64,000 bases of DNA from Nocardia abscessus NBRC 100374 (GCF_000308455.1 NZ_BAFP01000271.1:30688-94687); one strand, 5' to 3'; shown: positions 52,924 through 61,472, counted from the stretch's first letter. The notes: generated from the sequence alone by a model not told the origin. Made by a program: numbers and translations.

Positions 52924-53218
52924 ATGGTTACCGAGACACAGGCCGGTTCGTCGGCGCACACAGCGGGTCGTGGCCCGGTGCGTGCGGCGGTGGTGGTGGG
53001 CGCGTTGGGGGTGGTGTTCGGTGATATCGGCACCAGCCCGATCTAACGCCTCCTACTTCCTGTCGAAGATCGAACTGAAGAAGGGCGACGCGGCCACCAT
53101 GGCGGCATGGCGCAAACGCCTGTTCATCGCCACCTCCTTCGTCACCTCCGACGCCGCCGACTACTTCGGGTTGCCCCGCGAGCGGACCGTGATCATGGGC
53201 TCCCAGGTCGAGGTATGA
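52924..53218 (+). pseudogene. kup: Kup potassium transporter reduced to its two ends
   Basis: An ATG at 52924 opens MVTETQAGSSAHTAGRGPVR and reaches VVFGDIGTSPI, the conserved N-terminus of Kup, then meets a TAA at 53044. From there another frame reads NASYFLSKIELKKGDAATMA and RKRLFIATSFVTSDAADYFG to RTVIMGSQVEV, the conserved Kup C-terminus. About 500 internal codons, with nearly all membrane helices, are missing. It lies 48 bases after kdpC. Confidence 0.8.
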
Positions 53219-53258
53219 CCCGGCGAAAGCGACGGCGAATCGGTGGTGGCTCCGGCGG

Positions 53259-53585
53259 TCATTTCCTTCTCTTGCCGAGGTCCGTGCTGATGGACTCCTG
53301 ATAGATGTCGGCGTGGGTTTCCGAGTCTTTCACCAAGTCATCGCAGAAAGCTGCGACATCGTCACCGATGAGTTCCCGAACTCCTTTGCCGGTCGCGACC
53401 CCTTCCTCGAAAAAATCGAGCATGCTCGACAGCAGGCTCCCATCGGCCAGTTCGACCGGCCCGATCTTGAAAAAGTACTTCTGGCTCTCCTCGTAGACGA
53501 TCTTGTAGTCGGGAGGGAGCGCCTTGACCCGCGCCACGTGGGCCCGCCATTCCCGCTTACCTTCGATGATGTCGCGAATGCCCAC
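53259..53585 (-). CDS. DUF1048 family protein
   Basis: A helical protein of 108 residues, MGIRDIIEGKREWRAHVARV, with the conserved LPPDYKIVYEESQKY segment and a C-terminal acidic stretch. DUF1048 proteins are commonly encoded behind PadR regulators; their role is unknown. The gene is the last of three (PadR-DUF1048-DUF1048), separated from the second by one base. Confidence 0.82.
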   Translation of the reverse strand: MGIRDIIEGKREWRAHVARVKALPPDYKIVYEESQKYFFKIGPVELADGSLLSSMLDFFEEGVATGKGVRELIGDDVAAFCDDLVKDSETHADIYQESISTDLGKRRK

Positions 53586-53586
53586 G

Positions 53587-53943
53587 TCATGCTCCTAGCC
53601 GGCCCAGTTTTCGTGCCACGTTCTTGTTCAACTGTTCGCGCCACTTGTCGCGAAAGCTCTTCGCTCCTTCTTCGCCGGCGATCGCCGCGCAGAAGCCTTT
53701 GATGTCGTCGCCCAGCGCCTCGTGGACACTCTGTCCCTCCGCTGCTGTTTCCTCGAGCAGGCCCAGGGCGCCATCGAGGATCGGCATCAAGTTGCGACCC
53801 GTGATGTCGGAGTAGAGCGAAAGGTGGGTGTTGATCTCTGCCCACGCCGCTCGATACTCGGCCGGAAGAGTCTCGGCTCGAGCTTCGAAGGCTTTGTATT
53901 CCCTGGTCAGATCGCTTCCCGTGATCGTCTCCCAGAATTTCAT
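53587..53943 (-). CDS. DUF1048 family protein
   Basis: A helical protein of 118 residues starting MKFWETITGSDLTREYKAFE. LPAEYRAAWAEINTHL matches the core of DUF1048, and it is a distant paralogue of the next gene. Its ATG overlaps the PadR stop by four bases (ATGA), so translation is coupled. It may be a small cytosolic partner of the regulator. Confidence 0.82.
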   Translation of the reverse strand: MKFWETITGSDLTREYKAFEARAETLPAEYRAAWAEINTHLSLYSDITGRNLMPILDGALGLLEETAAEGQSVHEALGDDIKGFCAAIAGEEGAKSFRDKWREQLNKNVARKLGRLGA

Positions 53944-54257
53944 CGTTCGGTTCCCTTGAGTTGATTGATGCGCGATGAGATGTACTCCCATTTCGACCAG
54001 AACGTCGCGAGTTCTTTACGCCCGGCGTCGTTGAGGGCGTAGAACTTGCGTGGCGGGCCGACTTCGGACGGTCGTTTCGACACGTCGACCAGCCCGTTCC
54101 TCTCCAATCGCACCAGGATCGCGTACACCGTTCCTTCGACGACGTCGGCGAAACCGAGTTCGTTCAGCCGGCGCGTGATGGCGTACCCGTATGTCTCCTC
54201 GGTGCCGATGATCTCGAGGACACAGCCTTCGAGCGTGCCTTTCAGCATCTCCGTCAA
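53940..54257 (-). CDS. PadR family transcriptional regulator
   Basis: A protein of 105 residues: a winged helix with EMLKGTLEGCVLEIIGTEE, YGYAITRRLNEL, VVEGTVYAILVRLERNGLV and the C-terminal dimerisation helix. It is shorter than many PadR proteins but complete for subfamily 2. The start is uncertain: TTG at 54257 or ATG at 54248, while a strong AAGGAGG lies five bases before an in-frame ACG at 54269-54267. It heads the operon with two DUF1048 genes and probably represses itself and the divergent hydrolase gene. Confidence 0.82.
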   Translation of the reverse strand: MTEMLKGTLEGCVLEIIGTEETYGYAITRRLNELGFADVVEGTVYAILVRLERNGLVDVSKRPSEVGPPRKFYALNDAGRKELATFWSKWEYISSRINQLKGTER

Positions 54258-54287
54258 GTTGTCCGTGGCGGCCTCCTTCGATCGTGA

Positions 54288-54410
54288 CCACTATTCAGTG
54301 GCGCTGACTACCGCTAGACTGTAGCACAGAGTAGTGGCCGCCGAGTGGGTTGACCAACCGGTACTCAGTGTTACTGTGTAGCAGTAGTCAGTGGCAGTGA
54401 GTAGCGGGCC
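54288..54410. promoter_or_regulatory. AGT/ACT-rich operator region of PadR
   Basis: The divergent gap holds CCACT-ATTC-AGTGG (54288-54301, perfect inverted repeat) and two related 16-base segments, TAGCACAGAGTAGTGG (54322-54337) and TAGCAGTAGTCAGTGG (54379-54394). Repeated AGTAG/CTACT words fill the rest. These are likely PadR sites for both promoters. Confidence 0.5.
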
Positions 54411-54540
54411 TGAGAGTTGATCAAGCATGGGGTCGACCACGGGGATCCGGCCATCCACCCATCTATTCCGTCAGTGCGTACCTCTACTCATCTGCATATG
54501 TATGCATCTGCTTATACGTATTTCCCGAAAGGTAAGCAAC

Positions 54541-55362
54541 ATGAACGCTCGACGCCAATCCACCGCAGACCTGACCGCTACCTGGACAGGCAGGGTGGCG
54601 GTCGGAGACACGGCCCTCGCTGTCACCGACACCGGCGGACCCGGCATCCCCGTGCTTTACATCAATGGCCACGTCGCCACGCAGCGGAACTGGCGACGCG
54701 TGATCGCCGAGCTCGGGCAGGGCTGGCGCCACATCACCTACGACATGCGAGCCCGCGGCAAATCCGGGACGTCATCGGACTATTCGTTCGAGACCAACGT
54801 CGCCGATATCGACGCCGTGCTCGCGGTCAGAGGTGTGCAACGGGCGTTGGTGGTGGGCTGGTCCTACGGGGCTTTCGTCGCGGCGCACTGGGCCAGCCGC
54901 AACCCCGATCGGACCGTGGGCGCGGTACTGGTCGAGGGCGCACAACCGCACGACTGGATCGATGAGATCGATATCGAGGCGATGCGCAAGTTGTGGCGGC
55001 GGTTGAGCTGGGCGATGCCGCTGCTACGCCCGATCGGCATGGCACCGCGGATGACCGCAGAACAGATGGCCGAGAGCAACATCGAGGTCGGCGAGATCGC
55101 CCGCGAACGTGTCTTGGGCCCGGTGATGGACAACATCACCGTCCCGACCCGGTATGTCAACGCCTCCGGGTCCTCGCTGGGCAGCAAGGGCGATTCCCAG
55201 GAACGCATCCGCGCCAGTCTGCACAAGGTGGTCGAACGCAACCCGAACATCGAAATCCACGCGAAAGTGCCCAGCAACCACGGCAACATCCTGCGCAAGG
55301 ACTTCCGCGCCATCGCCGACGCTGTTCGCGTGGTCGCAGGGCCTGACCGCGAGCATCCCTGA
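54541..55362 (+). CDS. Alpha/beta hydrolase
   Basis: A protein of 273 residues from MNARRQSTADLTATWTGRVA. It shows the INGHVATQRNW oxyanion region, the YDMRARGKS loop, the nucleophile elbow GWSYGA and SNHGNIL with the catalytic His. The ATG at 54541 was chosen because AAAGG precedes it; a longer frame upstream crosses the operator. It is divergent from padR, and its expression probably responds to the same signal. The substrate is unknown. Confidence 0.8.
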   Translation: MNARRQSTADLTATWTGRVAVGDTALAVTDTGGPGIPVLYINGHVATQRNWRRVIAELGQGWRHITYDMRARGKSGTSSDYSFETNVADIDAVLAVRGVQRALVVGWSYGAFVAAHWASRNPDRTVGAVLVEGAQPHDWIDEIDIEAMRKLWRRLSWAMPLLRPIGMAPRMTAEQMAESNIEVGEIARERVLGPVMDNITVPTRYVNASGSSLGSKGDSQERIRASLHKVVERNPNIEIHAKVPSNHGNILRKDFRAIADAVRVVAGPDREHP

Positions 55363-55879
55363 TGACAAGAACCGACCCGCATTACCACCAGCCGAGAGGG
55401 TCTGCGCCGTGGCACGGTCAAGATCGTGACCCCGACTCACCCTGTCGACGAACTTGTTGGCAGCCGGATCAGCGCCAGGGTGGAGCGCGGTCCGGCCTGT
55501 TCGTGCGGTTGATCTGCCGGTGTCGGAGTCGCGTCATCCGTGGCGCGCTCACTGTCGCCCCTGTCGTGGACGGCTCGTCCGGCTTGTGCCCGAGCGGGTG
55601 ACTTTCACCCCGCATGAGGCATGGTGGTTTGGTACTCGAGGGCGCCGCCCGAACGGGCCGGTCGCTGAAGTTCTTCCAGATGCGCGGTGGCCCGGCGACG
55701 GGCGGGGTTCGGCCGCCGGGTCTGTCCGGGAACCCTGCAACTGTCGGGAAGTGCAACGTAGGCGCCGTCGCTGGATGCGACGTCAAAACCGGTCTCGAAC
55801 ACCAGGCCACAAAGCCACCGGAATCGTTAACCCAGTGCGCTACCCCGGGCGCGGGATGGGCGATCGAAACGATCGCCGG
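55363..55879. other. Gap without a recognisable gene
   Basis: About 500 bases with several overlapping open frames but none with a recognisable domain. The last part leads into the integrase relic, so it is probably decayed mobile-element DNA. Confidence 0.4.
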
Positions 55880-56303
55880 AACGATCCATGACATGGCTGG
55901 CACGAGCAGCACCAGTTGGCGGCGCATCCTGCTGCCCGCCCACACCGTCGAGGCCGTCCGAGAGGCCGTCAAGGACCTGGAAGTCGGCGACCGCCCCAAC
56001 CCGATGGGACTGCTGTTTCCCGCCCGCAACGGGTCGCTGCGCAACCCGAACAACTTCGGCCGCACCTGGCGTGCAGCACGCGGGGAGAACTTCGCCTGGG
56101 TGACCCCGCGCACGTTCCGCAAAGGCGCGGCCACCGCGGTCGACCACGCCTACGGCGACCCCGAACGCGCCGCCCGCCAGCTCGGCAACACCCGCGCGGT
56201 CGCCAAGGCGCACTACATCGACATCCCGGAGACCGTTCCGGACAATCGAGACGTCCTGGAACGCTGGGCTCGCGGCGGCGAGGGCGAAAGTATGAGATTT
56301 TGA
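55880..56303 (+). pseudogene. Tyrosine integrase C-terminal relic
   Basis: RRILLPAHTVEAVREAVKDL, then LLFPARNGSLRNPNNFGRTW and VTPRTFRKGAATAVDHAYGD, QLGNTRAVAKAHYIDIPETV form the C-terminal half of a phage-type tyrosine recombinase. The R-(H)-xxR block and the Tyr nucleophile in HYID are visible, while the N-terminal half, including the first catalytic Arg, is missing. A tRNA 3' end lies just downstream, the usual att site of such integrases. Confidence 0.75.
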
Positions 56304-56341
56304 CTGGCTCGGGTCGAATCCAGCCCCTCCCTCAGGAACGA

Positions 56342-56377
56342 GAAAACCCCTTCCGACGCTGGTCGGAAGGGGTTTTC
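56342..56377. terminator. Strong bidirectional intrinsic terminator
   Basis: GAAAACCCCTTCCGAC - GCTG - GTCGGAAGGGGTTTTC is a perfect 16-base stem with A and T runs at its feet, so it can terminate from both sides. It separates the integrase relic from the tRNA-like segment. Confidence 0.85.
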
Positions 56378-56380
56378 GCT

Positions 56381-56412
56381 GTCGGGCTGACAGGATTTGA
56401 ACCTGCGACCAC
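56381..56412 (-). other. tRNA 3' end (T arm and acceptor), probable att scar
   Basis: Read leftward, GGTCGCAGGTTCAAATCCTG followed by TCAGCCCGAC gives a T arm with the invariant GTTCAAATC loop and the 3' half of an acceptor stem. The 5' acceptor half and the anticodon arm are not found upstream, so it is not a complete tRNA gene. Integrated elements leave exactly this kind of duplicated tRNA end. Confidence 0.65.
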
Positions 56413-56814
56413 TTGACCTGGGTTCAAGTTTCCTCAGCGAATCCCGTCGCGCCTCATTCTGCCTGGTCAGGATGATATTTCTCGAATCCACACTGCTGGA
56501 GAAGTCCCATCTAGTCCGGACATTTCCCGTCGAAAGTGTGAGATTTTGGTGAGATGGGTCAAGTCGGTCGCATGCGTCGCCCTTTCGGCCCTGATCATGG
56601 ACAGGGGAGCTGGTCCAGCTGGCCTTCCGGGGTATCGGCGGTAGCGGGGCGCGGACGGCTGCGTACGCACGTTCGCAGTTGCGCGCCTCCTTCGGCGTGT
56701 CGAGGAGCGGACACGCCGAGATATTCCCTGCATAGCTATCACGTAGCAAACTTCGATCTGGTTGCGCATATGTGGGATTTCTGTACTCGAGCGAGCGACT
56801 CGATCGAGATGTCC

Positions 56815-57249
56815 GTGAACCGGCTGTGGCAGGCATTTCTGCGGCGGTTCGATATCGAGCACACCTTTCGCATACTCGAACAAACTCTCGGCTGGAACGT
56901 CCCGAAACCCCGCGACCCCGCCGCCGCGGACAGATGGACCTGGCTGTTTCTGGCCGCCTATACCCAGCTGCGCCTTGCTCGTGAACTCACCATCGATATC
57001 CGGCGGCCGTGGGAGAAACCCGCAGCGCCACAACGACTTATATCAGCACGTGTCCGTCGAGGTTTTCGGCACCTCCGCCGGAAAGCAGCCTGTCCCGCCA
57101 GCGCACCGAAACCCTCCCGACCCGGACCCGGTCGACCAGCCGGCCACCGCAACCAGCGTCCGGTACCCCGCTACGACGTGCACATCAAAACACCCAGCAA
57201 CCAGAAGCCATCCACACCCGCCGGGCCACGACCCCGCCGAACAGGATGA
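56815..57249 (+). pseudogene. DDE transposase C-terminal relic (NF041680-like family)
   Basis: VNRLWQAFLRRFDIEHTFRI, LGWNVPKPRDPAAADRWTWL and a run to RRPWEKPAAPQRL match the C-terminal end of actinobacterial transposases with EHTFR and DRWTWL blocks, including the terminal glycine and proline-rich tail. The N-terminal part with the first catalytic residues is absent. Confidence 0.65.
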
Positions 57250-57392
57250 AAACCTAGCTCAGAGGTTAGAACTCAAGCTAGATGCCGAAGCGAATCCCAG
57301 CGCGGTAGTCGTCCTTCGACGGTGACCTTCTAGCCGCGCCCGGTGGGCGAGTCGTGCCTGGTCGGTGCCGAGGAGGGTGATGGGCTCGACGG

Positions 57393-57781
57393 TCAGTGCG
57401 GCGGCTTTGAATCACAGGGCGCAAGGGCGGATTCGTCCATCGGCACGGGATGGTCGGGTTGGATTGCCGAAGCCGATGATGCCGAACATGACGAAGGTAA
57501 TGTCGTAGGTGGTCTGGTCCACGATTTCCTGGACCAGCAGGGCGCAGACGTCATCGAAGGTGGCCGGGGGCATATTCGCCTTCGGCAGGTAGCGTACGCA
57601 GTCGGTGGCGAGCCACGATCCGATGTCAGTGGTCGACCGATGCCGGCGATCTCACCAGCGTCGCGCCCAGCCTTGGCGTCGGTGTAGACGTAGGTCCCGA
57701 CGAGTTCCAGGCAGGGGTGTGCTGCCACAGCGGCGAGTGCGTGCTCGCCGACATCGTGGTCACACGGAGTTCGCTGCTCAT
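57393..57781 (-). pseudogene. Frameshifted DapB-like NAD(P)-binding oxidoreductase
   Basis: VGEHALAAVAAHPCLELVGT, then YVYTDAKAGRDAGEIAGI, is the N-terminal Rossmann part of NAD(P)-dependent amine/dihydrodipicolinate-type dehydrogenases. A shift later, ATFDDVCALL appears in another frame. The ATG at 57781 overlaps the stop of the upstream gene by four bases (ATGA), so this was once the seventh gene of the NorQD operon, now broken by at least two frameshifts. Confidence 0.55.
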
Positions 57782-58206
57782 CGAGGCGCACTCTGCTGTT
57801 GCTCGGCAGCCTTCCGGGCTTCGCGTTCCTCGTGCAGGCGCACGAGTTCGCGAAAGCCGAGCCGGTTGTATTTCGGTGTGGGCTGAATTCCCCACTCGTC
57901 CTCGGCGGTGTCCTTGCCTTGCGCGCCTTCTGGAGGACCGAGCGGCGGATAGGGGTATTTGCACTCGAGGGTGTCGTCGGAGTACCGCACTTTGTACAGT
58001 TCGCTGCAGATCTCGGTCAGGCTCAGGGTCGGGTAGCCGTAGTAGATCGCCATGAACGGCAGCGTGAACGCGCCCTCGAGGACGAGGGCGATCAGGCATA
58101 CCAGGACGGCTCTTTTGATCCAGGTGTGCATGCGCGCGTAGTAGGGAGTGGTACCCGCCGGGAGGTCGTTGGCGGGTTCGGTGTCGGTCGAAGCCGGTGT
58201 GGTCAC
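57778..58206 (-). CDS. One-TM membrane protein of the NorQD operon
   Basis: A protein of 142 residues from a GTG at 58206. A short cytoplasmic N-terminus with TTPYYARMHTWIKR leads to a membrane helix at about residues 30-52 (AVLVCLIALVLEGAFTLPFM). The C-terminal domain has YYGYPTLSLTEICSELYKVR and YSDDTLECKYPYPPLGPPEG, with two Cys and many Tyr/Pro. No family is recognised. It follows the multi-pass protein by 22 bases. It could be a small subunit of the membrane enzyme predicted here, but this is inference. Confidence 0.65.
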   Translation of the reverse strand: MTTPASTDTEPANDLPAGTTPYYARMHTWIKRAVLVCLIALVLEGAFTLPFMAIYYGYPTLSLTEICSELYKVRYSDDTLECKYPYPPLGPPEGAQGKDTAEDEWGIQPTPKYNRLGFRELVRLHEEREARKAAEQQQSAPR

Positions 58207-58228
58207 GATGGTATCCCTCGAATATCGT

Positions 58229-58933
58229 TCAGTCGGAGAAGATTTCGCGGTTGACGGTGTGCAGGTAGGGGATGGCGAGGAAGGGGGTGATGTAGAAGAT
58301 GTCGTAGAGCCACCAGCCGATAACGGGGAACACCGTGCCGGCGTAGCGGACATCGGCGTACATGGTCATGTTGAACACGTAGACCACCCAGGTGACCACG
58401 CCCATCCAGCAGGTGATGATCATCCATTGCTGGCCCCAGCGCTTCATCTGCAGGAACCCGATCGCTGCGGCGACCCGCATCGAGAACACCGTGAGGATGA
58501 GCCCCGCGACCAGTGCTTTCTCGCCGGGCCCGGCTGCACCGCCGACCCAGAGTTCGTTGTAGTGCCAGAAGTATCCGGCGTCGAACATGTTGCCCCACCC
58601 GACCAGCAGTACCCGGTTGATGAGGGTGTGGCTGGCGACCAGATCCAGTGCCCATCCGAGGCTGTTGAGACAGCCGTCGATCAGTACGAGATACCCGATG
58701 AGGGTGATGACCATAGGACGGACCGACAGACCCGCGCGCTGGGCTCGGCGTTGCAGCTGGACACCGCGCAGGAAGATCGGCAGTCCGATGAGGCCGGGAG
58801 CCCACATACCCATCAGGGCGGCGCCGATGATCATCCATTTGTCGGCGCGGCGCTGGGCCTGGCGGGATTGTTCGTGGTGGTCTTCCAGCGACAGCGGTGG
58901 TGTGTCGGGGGCCGCTGGTCGCGATGTGGTCAC
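58229..58933 (-). CDS. Multi-pass membrane protein of unknown family (copy 2)
   Basis: A protein of 234 residues. The GTG at 58933 overlaps the stop of the 42-residue peptide by four bases; an ATG at 58945 is the alternative. Five to six membrane segments lie at about 32-55, 75-103, 140-160, 170-190 and 205-225. Conserved with copy 1 are GNMFDAGYFWHYNELW, KRWGQQWMIITCWMG, TMYADVRYAG and LHTVNREIFSD, so His, Glu, Asp and Tyr sit near membrane borders. The sequence matches no AmoC/PmoC, NOR or desaturase pattern I know. It is probably the catalytic or core subunit serviced by the NorQD pair. Confidence 0.7.
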   Translation of the reverse strand: MTTSRPAAPDTPPLSLEDHHEQSRQAQRRADKWMIIGAALMGMWAPGLIGLPIFLRGVQLQRRAQRAGLSVRPMVITLIGYLVLIDGCLNSLGWALDLVASHTLINRVLLVGWGNMFDAGYFWHYNELWVGGAAGPGEKALVAGLILTVFSMRVAAAIGFLQMKRWGQQWMIITCWMGVVTWVVYVFNMTMYADVRYAGTVFPVIGWWLYDIFYITPFLAIPYLHTVNREIFSD

Positions 58934-59058
58934 AGGTCCCACCATCCACGCGCGAAGGACATGTAGAGCTGGATGAGGAACATCGTCAGCAGATAGCCGT
59001 AGATGAGGATCTGGAAGACGATCAGCGCCCTTTTACGTTTGCGCTCCTTCAGGTCCAT
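58930..59058 (-). CDS. 42-residue membrane micro-protein
   Basis: MDLKERKRKRALIVFQILIY then GYLLTMFLIQLYMSF and a Trp-rich end: a basic N-terminus, one helix of ~22 residues, and GWWDL at the tail. AAAGGGG lies eight bases before the ATG. It starts 15 bases after the norQ-like gene and overlaps the multi-pass protein gene by GTGA. The tight coupling suggests a stoichiometric small subunit or assembly factor. Confidence 0.65.
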   Translation of the reverse strand: MDLKERKRKRALIVFQILIYGYLLTMFLIQLYMSFARGWWDL

Positions 59059-59073
59059 GCCGGATGCCCCTTT

Positions 59074-59874
59074 CTATGATGTGGTCGAGGTTTCGGGAGT
59101 GAGCAGGGTGGCGGCCGCGATCTCACGCAGCCCGTCGGTGATCGCGCCGTCACTGCTCAGCGGCGCGAGAACGCAGGCCTCGGCGGCGGCGATCTCGGTA
59201 GCACCGGCGGCGATCATGGCGGCCGCGGTGACGAGTACCCGAGTCGAGGGTGGTTCGAAGTGGAAGGCGCTGTCGGCCTGGCGAATCGAGGTCGCGCAGG
59301 CGACCAGGCGCTGGGCGGCGGCCGGGTCGATCCCGGTTTCGGAGATCAGCAGTTCGGCTTCGCGCTGCGGTGGTAGGTAGGTCATCGCCAGGGTGACGAA
59401 TCGTTGCCGGAAGGAGGGTTTGAGTTCTTTGAGCGAACTGCGGTAGCCGGGATTGTAAGAGCACACGAGCATGAAGGTCGGCGGTGCTTGCACTACTTCC
59501 TGCGCCCTGTCGAGATAGAGCGTGCGGCGGTGGTCGGTCAGCGAGTGCAGGATGGCGAGTGAGTCGTGACGGGCCTCGACCACTTCGTCGAGGTAGCAGA
59601 TCGCGCCTGCTTTGACCGCGCGTGTCAGCGGCCCGTCGATCCACTCGACATCACCGCCGGCGACTATGAACCGGCCGACCAGATCCGAGCTGGTGAGGTC
59701 GTCGTGGCAGCTGATCGTGACCACGGGTCTGTCCAGCAACAGGCCCATGTGCTCGATGAAGCGGGTCTTTCCGCAACCCGTCGGGCCCGTGAGCATGACA
59801 GGAACGCGACGTCCGAACGCCAACTCGAACATCTGTACTTCGCTGCCGTTGGCGAAATAGGTGTCGATGGTCAT
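59074..59874 (-). CDS. NorQ/CbbQ-family MoxR AAA+ ATPase
   Basis: A protein of 266 residues, the size of NorQ/CbbQ. Walker A is GPTGCGKTRF (residues 30-39), Walker B YLDEVVEA (about 94-101), a sensor-1 Asn lies in VCSYNPGYRS, and the arginine-finger region is FRQRFVTLAM. NorQ and CbbQ work as rings with a VWA partner to insert metal into NOR or to reactivate Rubisco. Here the VWA gene lies 25 bases upstream. Neither a NOR nor a Rubisco gene is in the window. Confidence 0.88.
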   Translation of the reverse strand: MTIDTYFANGSEVQMFELAFGRRVPVMLTGPTGCGKTRFIEHMGLLLDRPVVTISCHDDLTSSDLVGRFIVAGGDVEWIDGPLTRAVKAGAICYLDEVVEARHDSLAILHSLTDHRRTLYLDRAQEVVQAPPTFMLVCSYNPGYRSSLKELKPSFRQRFVTLAMTYLPPQREAELLISETGIDPAAAQRLVACATSIRQADSAFHFEPPSTRVLVTAAAMIAAGATEIAAAEACVLAPLSSDGAITDGLREIAAATLLTPETSTTS

Positions 59875-59899
59875 CGTATTCCCTTCGATCTCTGAGATT

Positions 59900-61432
59900 T
59901 CACGCGGCGACGAGTTCGCGATGGACCTGAGCCAGGACTCGTGGCAAGTCCTCCATTCGCCCGATGCGTTGGGAGCGGCGGGGGCCGAAGACTTCCGGCA
60001 GCGGGTCGACGCGCACCGGTCCGATGCCGATGTAGTAGATGGTCACTCCGGCCTCGTTCGCCTCCTGCACCGCGTGTGCCGCGTCGGCCCAGGCGTAGCG
60101 GCCCTCGTAGCCTTCATCGGAGATCAGGCCATCGCCGATGACGATCAGCAGGCGGTGCTCGCCGGGCTGGTCGAGCAGTCGCGCGGTCAGGTGCCGCAGC
60201 GGTGCCCCGAGACGGGTGTAGCCACCGGTCTCCAGTCCGAGCCCGCCCGGCGGTGTGAACCGCGCGTCATCGAAGTCCTTCAGGCGCCGCACTTCCACGC
60301 GATGGCGGGTGTTGCCGGTGAACACGAAGATCCCGTGCCGCTGACGCGCGCGTCGCATGGCGTGCGAGAGGGCATCGGCGCACGCCAACTCGAGGCGAAA
60401 GATCTGCCCGCCGTGCACGCCGAGTGACGAGCTGCCGTCCAGCAGAAGTGCGGTAGCGACATCGCGACTGCGCGGCATCAGTTCACGGAAGATCCGGGCC
60501 TCGCCCGCGCTGCCGGTCGCCAGATCGATGTAGTGGCCCACGTATCGGTCGACATCGAGGATCGAGCCGTCCTCGAGCCGGTCGGTCATCTCACGATGGG
60601 TGCGTTGCTCGAACCACTTGCGCAGATCCGCGGTGACGGTGACCGTCTGCGGGTCGCGAGCGGTGTGGGCCTGTTCGAGCACCGCCACGTGACCGGGCAT
60701 GAATCGCCGAGTCCACATGTTCCATTCCGGATACGGGATGCCAGGACGATGATCGGGGGTGCGGTCGAGATCGTTGTCGTGTGGTCGGCTCGGGGGCGGG
60801 AGGTTGGGATTGCGTACGCCGCCGTCACCGCCCACCGGCGTCGAATACGGTCGGGGCAGCCGCTTCTGCGTGGTTGTCCACGGCATCCTCCCGAAGCTGC
60901 GGCGCAACCTGTCGGTCACGGTCCGCGGGCGCGTATACGCGATCGGCAGCCGTCCCAGCAGCGGGTGCGGTGTCCGAGTGCGCCCCGTTGCCGCCATGGT
61001 CACGGCCCGCTCCACCATCGCCGATGCCGCCATGTCCGCGGCCGCCATCTCCAGATCGGGGACAACGCCACGGATTTCGGGTACCAGCCCGGGCCATCTG
61101 ACCCCGATCCAGCCGAACGCGACCTCGGCCTCGACGATCGCGAGTGCGCGAAGCTCACCGCCGCTGAGCTCGTTGAGCCGATACTCGGTGAGCCGGTCCT
61201 TCGAGGGTGCACACTGCAAGGCGATCCCGCATGTCAGGGTGCGCCGAGACCAGTCCCGCGCGAGCGGCGGATAGGGCACCTGAACGGTCTTCATGCTCGG
61301 GTTCAGCCCGAACACACGATGCTCACCGGTGACCAGAACGACACCGTCACGGCGTCGGTCGCTCAGCACGACCGCGGTCAGCGCGCAACTGCGCTCGACC
61401 ATCAGCGAGTGCGTATCCGATAGTCGGGTCAT
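59900..61432 (-). CDS. NorD-like VWA-domain protein
   Basis: A protein of 510 residues starting MTRLSDTHSLMVERSCALTA. The N-terminal two thirds are helical, with PWTTTQKRLPRPYS and YPEWNMWTRRF segments. The C-terminal VWA domain has the metal site DGSSS in LLLDGSSSLGVHGG (about residue 334), a later Thr/Asp site (LGLETGGYTR) and VIGDGLISDEGYEG. This is the NorD/CbbO layout. It links the AAA+ ring to its substrate. It follows the 34-residue peptide by 40 bases. Confidence 0.85.
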   Translation of the reverse strand: MTRLSDTHSLMVERSCALTAVVLSDRRRDGVVLVTGEHRVFGLNPSMKTVQVPYPPLARDWSRRTLTCGIALQCAPSKDRLTEYRLNELSGGELRALAIVEAEVAFGWIGVRWPGLVPEIRGVVPDLEMAAADMAASAMVERAVTMAATGRTRTPHPLLGRLPIAYTRPRTVTDRLRRSFGRMPWTTTQKRLPRPYSTPVGGDGGVRNPNLPPPSRPHDNDLDRTPDHRPGIPYPEWNMWTRRFMPGHVAVLEQAHTARDPQTVTVTADLRKWFEQRTHREMTDRLEDGSILDVDRYVGHYIDLATGSAGEARIFRELMPRSRDVATALLLDGSSSLGVHGGQIFRLELACADALSHAMRRARQRHGIFVFTGNTRHRVEVRRLKDFDDARFTPPGGLGLETGGYTRLGAPLRHLTARLLDQPGEHRLLIVIGDGLISDEGYEGRYAWADAAHAVQEANEAGVTIYYIGIGPVRVDPLPEVFGPRRSQRIGRMEDLPRVLAQVHRELVAA

Positions 61433-61472
61433 CGCGAACCTGCTGACGCGCGATGACTCACGCGCGCGTCAC

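Noticed and set aside
55785..55850. tRNA-like leftward segment (GGTAGCGCACTGG and GTGTTCGAGAC words)
   Set aside because: The D-arm-like and T-arm-like words are not connected by a pairable anticodon and acceptor stem, so it is treated as chance.
58229..58933. Membrane monooxygenase (AmoC/PmoC) subunit
   Set aside because: Length and helix number are close, but the metal-site pattern and conserved blocks of AmoC/PmoC are not seen and no AmoA/AmoB genes are present.
59074..61432. Nitric oxide reductase operon
   Set aside because: NorQ/NorD relatives are present but no NorB/NorC or qNOR gene with its His ligands is found in the window, so the NOR reading is not supported.
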